Of a DNA stretch of 64,000 nucleotides, positions 21,448 through 31,478 are shown piece by piece. The translations under genes and the position numbers were made by a program. The stretch is from assembly GCA_003313425.1 (NCBI GenBank), contig NHZP01000046.1, positions 287,222-351,221 on the forward strand. The letters run 5' to 3'. The notes beneath the pieces are model-generated. The model was not told the DNA's origin and did no database searches. It saw nothing but the letters and a program-made list of their open reading frames with translations. Source of the stretch: Pseudopyrenochaeta lycopersici (taxonomy: Eukaryota; Ascomycota; Dothideomycetes; Pleosporales; Pseudopyrenochaetaceae). The number at the start of each line of letters is the position of its first letter. Position 1 is the first letter of the stretch.

Positions 21448-22156
21448 TATTCAAGTGATATGTGTTGCCTAAATGCTACTCTTATATCTTATTTTAAAAG
21501 ATCGGCACTCATGGAGGGACGGAGATGTACATGTATATATATGACGATTCTTTGCCACATCAAATCTTCCAGCACTCCTACGGTAACTACGCTGTTAGCG
21601 GCGTGAGTTATGAGCATCCACTGACTGTGTAGCGTGTTGTGACGAGAGGCTACAAGCAAGGACGTCAAAACTTGCTTCAGAAACTTCATTCATGTGCGGA
21701 AGCTAACTTATAGAGGAAGCTACTGGCAAGTTGAAAATATGGTGTATAGACAAAGTTGAGAGACCTTAACGTACAGTAATCACGAGATTCCATGACATGC
21801 GATTGGTCCAAGGTTTTAATCGAAATACGCATGCTCGAAATATACCAAGCTAATACAATCACTGACCACATGTGGAAGGTCGGAGAGTCATAGACTGTTT
21901 TGACCAATGAAGGATTGCACGAAATACTCGCATTTTCCGTCTCATATTCGCTTTTCTGTCAGTCCAAGCCGGTAATGGATGGTTAAAGGGCTGTTTACGC
22001 GACTCTGCTATCCCATGCACTGTTAAACTTGCCCGTACACGGGCCACCTGCTTGTGGCCAATCGGACGATTGCTCCGATCTGGGCAGAACACCAAGATTT
22101 AGGTATTTTATAGAGATTTGTATGGAGACTTCATTTGTGAGAGTTTCGAGATAGAT
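21448..22156. other. no supported gene
   Basis: About 700 bp of AT-richer sequence with short unrelated frames only. It lies between NLR5 and the piggyBac remnant. Confidence 0.45.
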
Positions 22157-22790
22157 TTACATAATACTTGAGCTTGCTTTTGTGTCTGTTGACTTGACTG
22201 TTTGATGCCGACGGAGGTGCTCCAGCCAGCACTCAGCGTTGACTTCAGGCCTACACAAAGGCAGCCGGCAGGACGTACAACCAAAAGTAGTACGCGGAGG
22301 ACGCTGAGGACGAGGAGACTTCTGTGAATTACCAGAAACGTGACCTAGAGGTGCTCGTGAGCGCCTTGAGTTGGCCTTTGCCCGCCCGTTTTCAGCACAA
22401 GCTACACAAGTCCTAGCTTCTGCAAATAGCTTTGTAGACGTGTGATAGCTCTCCTCGTTGACGTCAACGTCGTCAGATCTCTCACGTTTCTTATGGCCTG
22501 CGCAGAGGCGTTTGCCGCGCTCGAATAGTTGCTCAATGAGGGTACATAGGAACTTCTTATGGCCACTACGTTTAGAGGCCTTGGCGGAAGAGTAAGAGGA
22601 AAGCCTATAACAGTTGTTGAAAGTCAGATCTAGCAGGAAATACCAGAGAGGTCTCCAAGTACGAGACTTAACCTGCTGCGTTGAGTAGTACTGCTTAACT
22701 TGTACGGGACACCAGCCTCAGCTCGCGACTCCAGGAACGCTTCTTTACCATCATAGTGTCTGGAGCTGTACAGCTGCTCGTTCTCCTCTC
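22157..22790 (-). pseudogene. piggyBac-type transposase C-terminal remnant
   Basis: A reverse-strand frame without Met, open from about 22703 to TAA at 22157-22159, encodes VKQYYSTQQVKSRTWRPLWY, then LLDLTFNNCYRLSSYSSAK and a Lys-rich region. It ends in a cysteine/histidine cluster (CVAC...CTSCRLPLC...CWLEHLRRH) like the zinc-binding tail of fungal piggyBac-derived (DDE_Tnp_1_7) transposases. A one-base loss near 22703 shifts the preceding frame (DGKEAFLESRAEAGVPY). The catalytic Asp region is absent. Confidence 0.7.
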
Positions 22791-22919
22791 CCTAGGCTGA
22801 CCTCTACGTAAACAGCGAAGCCAGTTGTCGCCGCAACACTCTCCTCCTACCAGGCTGCCGTATCAAGCCGCTCGTAACACGTCCTACCGCATGCGCCTAT
22901 CACAGATCTACCCGAATCA

Positions 22920-25900
22920 ATGCGCCTTCTGAAGCACAAAGAAGATGGAGAGTTCACTATCATCAGTTTCGATGATGACGAGGTACCTCCTTACGCGATA
23001 CTTTCACATACTTGGGGGGCAGATGAAGAGGAGGTACCTTTGCGGACCTTGAAAACGGCGACGGCAAGGCTAAGCCTGGATACAAGAAGATTCGCTTCTG
23101 CGGAGAACAGGCACGACATGATGGTCTGAAGTACTTCTGGATTGATACATGCTGCATCGATACATCAGACAAGGCTGAGCATTCGTGGGCTATCAGGTCC
23201 ATGTTTCGTTGGTACCAAAACGCAACGAAATGCTATGTATACCTATCAGACGTATCAACAAGGAAGCGGAAAGCTAGCAGTATACTTAGCGAATTTACTT
23301 GGGAGCCTGCTTTCACGTTAAGCCGATGGTTCACTCGTGGTTGGACCCTTCAAGAGCTTCTTGCGTACAGTCGAGTTCTTTTCTAAAGAACGAGAGAAGC
23401 TTGGCGACAAGGTGACACTAAAGCCATTAATCTACAAAATCACCAATATACCGCACGAAGTGCTCGACGGAGCTCCTGTCTCCTGCTTTAGCGTCGACGA
23501 GCGGCTGCGATGGAAAGGCGACAGGGAGACCAAACGTGACGAAGATGCGTGGTATTCATTATCAGGCATCTTTGGTGTTGAGATAGCGCCGGCTTACAGC
23601 GAAGGGGCGGCAAGCGCGTTCAGACGTCTGATGGACGAGATCCACAAAGCGGAAAGATGCATTCAAGACATACGGCATACAGATCCGCGTGACGACAAGA
23701 AGCGTATTGAAGATACAAAGGGTGGGCTACTAGAAGACTCCTACCGCTGGGTTCTCAACAACGCTACTTTCCAACAATGGCAACAAGACCTGCACGGCCG
23801 ACTGTTATGGGTAAAAGGTGATCCTGGTAAAGGCAAGACGATGCTGCTCTGCGGCATCATCGACGAGCTGCACAGCTCGATGCCTAGATCTACCATTCTA
23901 TCGTACTTCTTCTGCCAAGCGACCGACTCGCGCATCAACAGCGCCACGGCCGTGCTACGAGGACTGTTGTACATGCTTGTGGCTCAGCAGCCGTCGCTTG
24001 TATCGCACATCCGCAAGAAGTACGATCACGCAGGCAAAACCTTGTTCGAGGATGCGAATGCCTGGGTAGCCCTGACTGAGATCTTCGTGGACGTGCTTCG
24101 AGACCCCAGCCTGAGCACGACGTACATAATCATTGACGCACTAGATGAGTGCGTCACTGATCTGCCTAAACTGCTTAAATTTGTGGCAGAGCATTCATCT
24201 ACGTCTCACTGCGTCAAATGGATTGTCTCTAGCCGTAATTGGTCAGGCATCGAAGCACAATTAGAGCGGGCCGGGCAAAAAGCAAGATTGAGCCTTGAGC
24301 TAAACGCAGAGTCGGTTGCTGCGGCGGTCGACATCTTCATCCAGCAAAAGGTGGCCCAGTTGGCGCAGGAAAAGCAATACAAAGTAGAGATCCGATCTGC
24401 CGTGCTCCAACACTTAACGTCAAATGCTAACGGTACCTTTCTCTGGGTAGCGTTAGTATGCCAAGACCTCCAAGTGACAGCAAATCGGCACGTGCTGAAG
24501 AAGTTAGCCTTATTCCCACCTAGGCTAGACGATTTGTACGAGCGGATGATGGACCAGATAAGTAAGTCAGACGACGCTGAGACCTGTCGGCAGGTACTGG
24601 CTGCGACTGCAGTCTTGTATCGACCTATTACGATTCCTGAATTAGTCGCGCTCGTCGAGCAGCTTAAAGAATTCGTAGACGATATGCAGTCCGTGCGGGA
24701 GGTTATTAGCCTCTGTGGATCGTTCCTTACTCTGCAAGAAGACACAGTCTACTTTGTGCATCAGTCTGCAAAGGATTTCCTCTTCGTAAAGGCGTCTGGT
24801 AAGGTCTTTCCTAGTGGAACCGAAGCCGCACATCAGGTAATCTTTTCGAAGTCGCTAGAAATTCTGTCCAAGACATTGCACAGGGACATGTACAGTCTAA
24901 ACGCGCTAGGATCTCCTATCGAGAACGTCGAGCGGCCTAATCCGGACCCATTAGCAACATCACGCTATCCATGCGTCTACTGGATTGATCATCTACACGA
25001 CTCAAAACATGAGTCTGGTACGCGTAGTGTTAACGATGTACAAGTTACAGCCGTTCTTGATCAGTTTTTACGGAAGAAGTATCTCTACTGGCTAGAAGGA
25101 CTTAGTCTATGCAAGAGTATAGAAAAGGGTGTAGTATCAATATCTAAACTATGGTCACTTTTGCAGGTACAGCATTCAGAAATTATACGTCTAGATGACG
25201 TGCTACTTCCAGGTGCTAACGTAAGTAGGAGATACGGGGCCAAAATGAACTTACTCGGCTTGTTCAAGACGCACAACGATTCCTCATGTACCACAAAGGG
25301 GCGATCGAGGGTTACCCCCTCCAGACATATGCCTCTGCGCTGCTGTTTAGTCCGAGGGGTAGTTTGATTAGACAGCTGTTTCAGCACGAAGCGCCAGAAG
25401 GAATGACTATTAAGCCAGCTATGAGTGACGGCTGGAGTGCGTGCCTGCAGACGCTCGAGGGCCATAGCGACTCTGTCCACTCAGTGGCCTTCTCGCACAA
25501 CTCGGCCCAGCTGGCGTCGGCGTCGTACGACATGACCGTCAAGATCTGGGATGCAAGCAGCGGCGCGTGCCTGCAGACGCTCGAGGGCCATAGCGACTCT
25601 GTCCACTCAGTGGCCTTCTCGCACAACTCGGCCCAGCTGGCGTCGGCGTCGTACGACATGACCGTCAAGATCTGGGATGCAAGCAGCGGCGCGTGCCTGC
25701 AGACGCTCGAGGGCCATAGCGACTCTGTCCACTCAGTGGCCTTCTCGCACGACTCGGTCCAGCTGGCGTCGACGTCGTACGACAAGACCGTCAAGATCTG
25801 GGATGCGAGCAGCGGCGCGTGCTTGCAGACCCTCGAGGGCCATAGCAGCTCTGTCCACTCAGTGGCCTTCTCGCACGACTCGGCCCAGCTGGCGTGCCAT

Positions 25901-25930
25901 CGGACTGAGCGCGACACCCTTGTTATCTGA
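22920..25930 (+). pseudogene. NLR6: HET-NACHT-WD40 gene (HET-D/HET-E architecture), HET part frameshifted
   Basis: The HET domain begins at MRLLKHKEDGEF with PPYAILSHTWG, FWIDTCCID and FTRGWTLQE motifs, but is broken by frameshifts near 23036 (one base lost in EEV) and near 23366 (about five bases lost in LLAPST). From 23337 the frame is open through the HET tail (FSVDERLRW), Walker A GDPGKGKT, Walker B-like YIIIDALDE, linker helices and KLWSLLQ. An intron at 25167-25228 (GTACAG...GTAG, branch CTAAC) joins this to the WD40 part. The array has two identical 42-residue repeats, a third variant and a partial fourth, cut at ~25895, where the DNA becomes the antisense of another gene. Relatives control heterokaryon incompatibility; this allele looks non-functional as a HET protein. 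Confidence 0.85.
25441..25895 (+). repeat. 126-bp WD40 tandem repeats
   Basis: Units starting GCGTGCCTGCAGACGCTCGA recur every 126 bp. Units 1 and 2 are identical or nearly so, unit 3 carries a few changes (STSYDK for SASYDM), and unit 4 is cut short. Such homogenised arrays are typical of HET-D/E-type receptors. Confidence 0.9.
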
Positions 25931-26918
25931 CTTAAAATTCTCGTAAATTCTGCGGACGCCGTCGTCGTTGTCTCCGCAAAATGCAAGCACGAAGTCCGCC
26001 TTTTTGGATACGGTCAGTTCGGAAGTACCTATAGACAAGAAATCAGGATGGATATTCTGTGACTGACTAGATAGCTTGGATGTTAGCCATGCTGTATCAA
26101 TACCCGAACCCGGCGATGCCACTTACACGCTGTTAATTTCTAGGCATGTGGTATCATCCCCCACCACTGCCTCTAGAGCCTCCCACACGACTCTCACCCA
26201 AGCATTCTCGTCTTTGTTGTTATCGTTGCATCGTTTTGCCCTTGTATGAATGCGTTGCACCCGACCCCACAGAGACTCCAGCCTCTCCGTTTCGGCCTGA
26301 TCCAATTGTGTTTCGTCTGACTGGTCGAACATATGAGAGCGGATATCATTCCTAAATACTATGGGATCCGCTTGGCGGAGGCGATCCTAGAGCAGGCACC
26401 GATTAGCCTTCAGCGCATTGAAGCAAATGAAACGCACAGTAACGCACCTTGAAGTATGCCGGGATGAAGTTATCGGAGAAATTTGCGGAAAGTATGCCTT
26501 GAAGTTCTTCTGATGATGCTATTCGACTTGTGCTATCTGGTTGTCGGATACGAATTGGAGGTTTCCCTTGCTCGAGCAAAACCCGCTGGGTTCGCTCGGG
26601 ACTTTGCGAGCCTTTGCGCTTCATCAACGGACTCGTCGCTTTTAGCTTCCTCCTTGAATCAAGCGAGGTGACAGAAGATGCATCGGTAGTCGAATCCATC
26701 TCGAAAGAGTTTTGCGCAGACGATTGCGCCGATGGGTCAAGCCTCGGGCGTACTTGTCGATCGGGATTTGGGGAGCAGTGCGCTCGTTTTAGGCGCGGTT
26801 GAGGAGAGAATTTGCATTCAGATATCCTAAAATTCTCAGAATATGACGATACATAGTCCACCCAGGCGTGGATCTCGTCCATAACGGCGCTGGTAGGGTG
26901 GTGGGCTTGAGACTGCAC
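25859..26918 (-). CDS. PD-(D/E)XK nuclease-like protein, 3'-truncated
   Basis: Join of 26448-26918, 26127-26386 and 25859-26066 (312 residues). Introns of 61 and 60 bp have donors GTGCGT and GTAAGT. The Ser/Pro-rich N-terminus is followed by a helical region (DENAWVRVVWEALEAV) and then VQSQNIHPDFL...KADFVLAF, the arrangement of the fungal PD-(D/E)XK superfamily 12 proteins commonly found near transposons and NLRs. After GVALSPMA (about 25895) the coding sequence runs into the antisense of the NLR6 WD40 array and stops at 25859. The conserved E-x-K half of the predicted active site would lie beyond the break, so activity is unlikely. Start chosen at the first Met in the open frame; an in-frame Met further in (MDEIHAWV) is equally possible. 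Confidence 0.65.
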
Positions 26919-26953
26919 AGTTTGTTTGGAGAGTGATGTGGGGTTCAGAATGA

Positions 26954-27505
26954 GTGTCCATGCGTTTGTTGACTCAGCAACAACATTGCGCTAACGAGTT
27001 CCACCACATCAACACTAACGCGATTGCTCTCAAAACAACCACCATGACTATTCAACGACCGCCTCACGCAGCTCAAAAGGAGGGCCGTGTCCTTCTTGCG
27101 TCTAAAGCGATTAATTTAAAAAAAATTACAAGTATGCACAAGGCCGCGCAGCTGTATGATGTTCCTCGAACGACTCTCCGAGGCCGCCTTAAAGGCCGCC
27201 TGCCTACCTTAACGATTAACGCACGCAAACGTAAGCTATTACCTACTGAGGAGGAGTCTCTCGTTCAGTGGATACTAGACCTTGATCGACGAGGTTTTCC
27301 GCCTCAGATCATTGACGTACGACGAATGGCAGACTCCCTACTCGCCGCACGCGGCGGGCAGCCTCCACTACCACCTCTTGGCAAGAACTGGGTGTCATGC
27401 TTTATCAACGCGCAGTCAGAGCTTCAGACAAAGTGGAACCGAAAATTTCACTCACAACGCGCGAAATGCGAGGATCCTGTAACAACACGACGTCCAATTT
27501 CCTAA
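26954..27505 (+). pseudogene. Fot1/pogo-type transposase N-terminal fragment
   Basis: The frame encodes a psq-like helix-turn-helix (ITSMHKAAQLYDVPRTTLRG) and a CENP-B/Tc5-type DNA-binding domain (LPTEEESLVQWILDLDRRGF...GKNWVSCFINAQSEL...KWNRK). The likely native start is the Met at 27044. Similarity ends after RAKCEDPV (~27478) and a stop follows at 27505; the DDE catalytic region is missing. It starts 36 bp beyond the divergent PD-(D/E)XK gene start. Confidence 0.85.
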
Positions 27506-27747
27506 TCTCTCAAGCCGAAGAACTATTTCCTCTCTTCCAAGCCTGCAATCCAAATCCTTTCCTTCAGAACGGCAGTTCATGTTCCTTCTATCAAGACGTA
27601 GAACCACTCCCTGTCAGCCAAAGCATCGGCCCAATTCTGATAAACCAGGATAATGCAATCTGCCAGCCACATCGTCAGCAAACTGAGTTGCAGTCACAGC
27701 CGCAGCTGACGCCACTCTGCGATCATCATGATCTAGAGCTCTCTGTA

Positions 27748-27886
27748 GTGGAGCTTGACAGGATCAATGGCCGCATCGTGTTCGATCGATTCAGCACAGT
27801 GTAGGCTTTTGAGTATCTTTTCTGTACGTGAGCGTCCCGATGTTGGATTACTCACTTGCAAGCGTGCCCAAGGGTCATCTGCATTC
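27748..27886 (+). repeat. fragment of the 52-57 kb palindromic element (block 1)
   Basis: This matches 55789-55922 (right arm) in the same orientation, with scattered transitions. On the minus strand it encodes SNPTSGRSRTEKILKSLHCA as in the arms, preceded by DDPWARLQ where the arms have a TAG in place of the Trp codon. Confidence 0.85.
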
Positions 27887-27888
27887 TG

Positions 27889-28098
27889 CAGAACAACTTT
27901 CCAGTGAGAGGGGCAGGAGATGGACAGACGGGATCTCTCTTCATTGCCTTTGTTGGCTGGCCGAGCATGGATGCAAATGTGAAGTTTCAGGAAACAGATG
28001 GATTCAAGGAACATGTAAAACTTATCACGGATACGGAGGGCCTGTTGAAGATGACCACGTTCCACGTCAGTTGCCACAGCTCTGAAAGGGAAGTTTGA
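27889..28098 (+). pseudogene. ABM/dimeric alpha-beta barrel-like fragment
   Basis: About 65 residues (LFIAFVGWPSMDANVKFQET...FKEHVKLI...MTTFHVSCHSSE) resemble the C-terminal half of small fungal antibiotic-biosynthesis-monooxygenase-like proteins. The 5' side is replaced by the element fragment ending at 27886. No start is convincing, so this is taken as a broken gene. Confidence 0.4.
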
Positions 28099-29006
28099 AT
28101 GTATTAGAAGATACGAGTGCTATAACGTATTCAGAGTATTACTATAGCCACATAATTGAAGACTAGATCTTTTCCTTACGTCATGAAACTACATTCGTCT
28201 TCACGCATGATATCCTCACTCCCAGGCATCCAGGATACCTGCGAACGCGCAATTTCGGCTATTGCCATATATACTCAGCACAAAAACAGGGTTAGCCAGG
28301 ATGATTTGACCCTTAGATAGAGCTTACCCAGCTTTGTGTGCTGATAAGGATATGTCAAGAGAAACAAAAGAATTACCTAGTCTTACGTATAGATAAGTTA
28401 CAAGCAGAGAACGACGCTTTTCTGTCATGAGCTTACCTATTGTTACACCGACCCAACTGCAATGTATTATAAGATTTATTTCCAAACTGTTACCCCTCAC
28501 TCGTATTAAACAATCCGCTGCAATGCCCTCCCAAAGTATGCTACGAAATTCCTCCAAGTACCAGTTCTATCAACAGTACGAGGTGAGTCAAGCTTGTGTC
28601 AGGGGATCTGGGGAGGATCCTGTGACAAGTTGTATACCTCAAACTAAACTCATCTCATTTTCTACTGCTTAAGTAGGTACGTAAAAGTACAGGTTTAGAA
28701 AAGTGTAGGTGCGCCAAAGTGCAGGGGTGCAGGCGCCCTCTTAATTGCGTCCGTGTCGCAGCCGCACAACTGCTCATATCTCACTCAATATAGGACCCTG
28801 CAGCGATGCCCTCAGCGCCGATCACGGAGTGCCATTTCACAATTCTCAGAGAGCAATGTTCTCTAATTCTCTAGCTTTTCTTGACGCCAACGATTTTCTC
28901 AAATATGTAACGAACGTGTAACCTATACAGGTCAATCCCAGCAGCCACGCCTACTGTAACATTCCCCCATCTCCCCATCTCCATCCCCATCTCATCCTCA
29001 TCCTAG
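28099..29006. other. no supported gene
   Basis: Short frames only. It includes the 3' flank of the SnoaL-like gene (TC-rich stretch near 28960-29010). Confidence 0.45.
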
Positions 29007-29570
29007 CTACTCCCCCTTCGCCTTCTTCATCGCAGCCAACATATCCGTCGAATCCGTCCACACCTGCACAAACCCAAACTTCCCACCCTGCCCAACCACG
29101 AACCGCGCATTGAAGTCCATGTCCACCTTCTGCCCATCTACAAAGCCGATCTTGAACATGCCTTGCACCAGGAGATCCGAAGCCGGCGAATCTGCGCAGT
29201 ACACGCGGTGCAGCTCGTGCGCCTCCGAGACGATGAGCGTGCTGTTGTTCTCGCGGCTGGCGGCGATTTCTGGAATTGCGGGGTCAGCGGATTGTTTGCG
29301 TGGAGAGGGGATGAATGGGTGGGGATATAGCATTGTACGGAAGGGGTTGGAACGGGAAAAGAAAAAGTGGGACGTACCCTCGCGCCCTCGGAACACGCAC
29401 GTAGGATGCGTCGTGAAGACGGCGTCGTCGGCGAAGAGCTCCTCGGCGAACAAGCGTCCGGAGCTAGGATCCATCGAGTCGCTGATTTCAAAGAAGCGGA
29501 CAATCATTTGCTTGATGTTGTCGCTGATTTCCAGGGGCGCGGTAGGCCAGATGGTGCTGTTTGGTGCCAT
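29007..29570 (-). CDS. SnoaL/NTF2-like small protein
   Basis: Join of 29378-29570 and 29007-29269 (151 residues). The 108-bp intron 29270-29377 has donor GTACGT and acceptor CCAG. Splicing gives FRGREEIAASREN, a continuous family-like sequence, whereas reading through the intron inserts a Pro/Phe-rich stretch. Features are a helical N-terminus (QMIVRFFEISDSMD), LFADDAVF, the G-R-E helix, STLIVSEAHELHRVYC, and a final strand FGFVQVWTDST. The NTF2-like fold covers ester/ketone-isomerase-like enzymes and non-enzymatic ligand binders; the substrate cannot be told. No signal peptide. A GTAT microsatellite lies just upstream. Confidence 0.8.
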   Translation of the reverse strand: MAPNSTIWPTAPLEISDNIKQMIVRFFEISDSMDPSSGRLFAEELFADDAVFTTHPTCVFRGREGTSHFFFSRSNPFRTMLYPHPFIPSPRKQSADPAIPEIAASRENNSTLIVSEAHELHRVYCADSPASDLLVQGMFKIGFVDGQKVDMDFNARFVVGQGGKFGFVQVWTDSTDMLAAMKKAKGE

Positions 29571-29615
29571 TTTGTTTGCTCTTCGGTTTTATCTGTGATA
29601 CTAGGATCGAGTGAA

Positions 29616-29665
29616 CGTATGTATGTATGTATGTATGTATGTATGTATGTATGTATGTATGTATG
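29616..29665 (+). repeat. (GTAT)n microsatellite
   Basis: About twelve copies of the tetranucleotide GTAT, immediately upstream of the SnoaL-like gene start. Confidence 0.95.
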
Positions 29666-30051
29666 CTGCAGCCAAAGATGCAGAGATGCTTGTGTCCATG
29701 TTTCTACCCCATGCTCTCACGGTTTAAATGGTTGCTGTTTAATTCGCTGCCTAATGTTAAATCGCTGCCTGATCGTTGGGGTTTTGTAAAACCTTCTTTT
29801 AGCTCTGCTACTAAGGCGGTGATGGCGTAATCGGCTTTGAGATGCCGTTCTTAGTTCATGCAAATAGGATGCTGCCTGGATGTGACATGCGTCGTTGTTA
29901 ACGTTACCCATCTAAATTACATAGCTCCTTGAAAACTGTATATGCCCTGTGCCCCACTGATTTAACACCCGCAAGAGATGGAAATGAGTTCGGGAGATTG
30001 AGTATGGACCTCATCAACCAGCTGCGACAGCACACTAAGAAAGCGGATGCG

Positions 30052-30126
30052 CTGTCAATCAAACGGCTGTCAATCAAACGGCTGTCAATCAAACGGCTGT
30101 CAATCGAACGGCTGTCAATCAAACGA
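30052..30126 (+). repeat. 15-bp minisatellite, five copies
   Basis: The unit CTGTCAATCAAACGG is repeated five times with single-base variants. It lies inside a 124-codon plus-strand frame (29929-30303), encoding RLSIK repeats; no domain is recognised. Confidence 0.9.
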
Positions 30127-30207
30127 CTGCTGTCTCCAATTCAGAACAGCAGCAGACCTATTCTGCTGCCAACTCACAGCCGCAGAAACGCAAGCGCGGC
30201 CGACCCA

Positions 30208-30405
30208 AGATCTTCTACATTTGGGTTTGGCGCCCTTTCATCGCGCCAATCGAACTTCCCACAAGGGAATTTTGACCTCCTCATGTTCTTATGCAACGGC
30301 TGAAGGGGCATAGTGTAGTCCACATATGGTGAATAGTTGTACGTCAGTACTTCCTCATCCTGTGAAAGACGGTGCGGCGAGAGCTTTGCCTGAATGGAGC
30401 CCTAA
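30208..30405 (+). repeat. fragment of the 52-57 kb palindromic element (block 2)
   Basis: This matches 56361-56530 (right arm) in the same orientation, including CCTCCTCATGTTCTTATGCA and GAGCTTTGCCTGAATGGAGC, with an extra ~26 bp in the middle. On the minus strand it encodes part of the arm protein (QPLHKNMRR, YNYS.Y.DYT). Confidence 0.85.
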
Positions 30406-31478
30406 GTGAGACAGGGATGTGGGTGCCGCGGAAATGTTGGGACTTCAAGCGAGTGTGAGTGGCGGCCCACGTGCAGTGTGCAATAAGAATCGCTGAAGAG
30501 AGGGGAGATCAAAATGCGATTTCGAACCCGAGGAATTCCTTACACGCTGCTCGATAGCTGAGATGGGGTCTTCAAAGAGACCTTTGGCATTGCGAATATT
30601 GTTCAGGTAATGTTGAATCTTCATGACATCAATCTGAACAATGTGGAGCAAGATCTCTGTTTCTGCAGTAGATGTGCCGCCATACACGTCACGTCCCAGC
30701 ACCGTGATATTCAACACATGAGATCATCACTCCCATGAGATCTATGCTCCTATGAGATCACTCCTATGAGATCATCACTCCCATGAGTGCTGAGAGGTGA
30801 GGTGTTGCCTCATGTGTGTAAGCCCACGATGAGCCCGTATAGACAGTGGCGGTGAATCCTTGCTTGTAGCTACACAGGGATACTGCGCATTGTTGCTTCA
30901 TAACTGAGGAGGGATCGATGATCTGCTATGTGACAAGGCGAAGTCCATGTGGCGGACTGTCTCGTTGTCACAATAAAGAGCATAGGTCATGTCGTGGGAC
31001 TGGTAGGGGCCGATCGACCTGTTTTTCTTGTTACCTAAAAGACTCCTGAGCATCTCACGGGCCATATGTCATGCAACCCAAGAGGCTGAGCCCCTCTCCC
31101 ATGTTCAGCTACATGCTCTGGGTTTCGAAGACGTTATAATCCCGCGGCTTTAGAATAAGAGGGCAGTGAGTACGTCTGAATGGCCTCCGATAGCAATACT
31201 ATATGCTGGATCACGCAGATGGACTGTTCTAGGAGAAAATAGCCCACTGATACGAACAATTATCTTTGATTATTCTCAACCCTGCTCCAGATACTGCACC
31301 TCGTATATCCGCAACAGACCTGGACATGTGCGCTTACCCAGATCCAATCCCAGCCAGCTTCGCTCCCGCGGCATGACATCTCTTAAATAGACGCCCTTCT
31401 TTCCCATACAAAACCTTCCACATATCCATTTACAACTCCCACAAAGACCAAATTTGTTCAACATCACCTGCTGTTAAC
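30406..31478. other. no supported gene; short ATGAGATC repeats at 30715-30790
   Basis: A 90-codon minus-strand frame (30445-30717) has no recognisable domain. At 30715-30790, CATGAGATCATCACTCC and variants repeat several times. The right part should hold the ligase-gene promoter. Confidence 0.45.

Noticed and set aside
25381..25986. 201-codon minus-strand frame across the NLR6 WD40 array
   Set aside because: Periodic antisense reading of the 126-bp repeats.
27478..27830. Continuation of the Fot1/pogo transposase after RAKCEDPV
   Set aside because: The 135-codon frame there has no DDE motifs and ends in the element fragment; similarity to the transposase stops at ~27478.
29605..29789. Coding frame MYVCMYVC...
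   Set aside because: Translation of the GTAT microsatellite.
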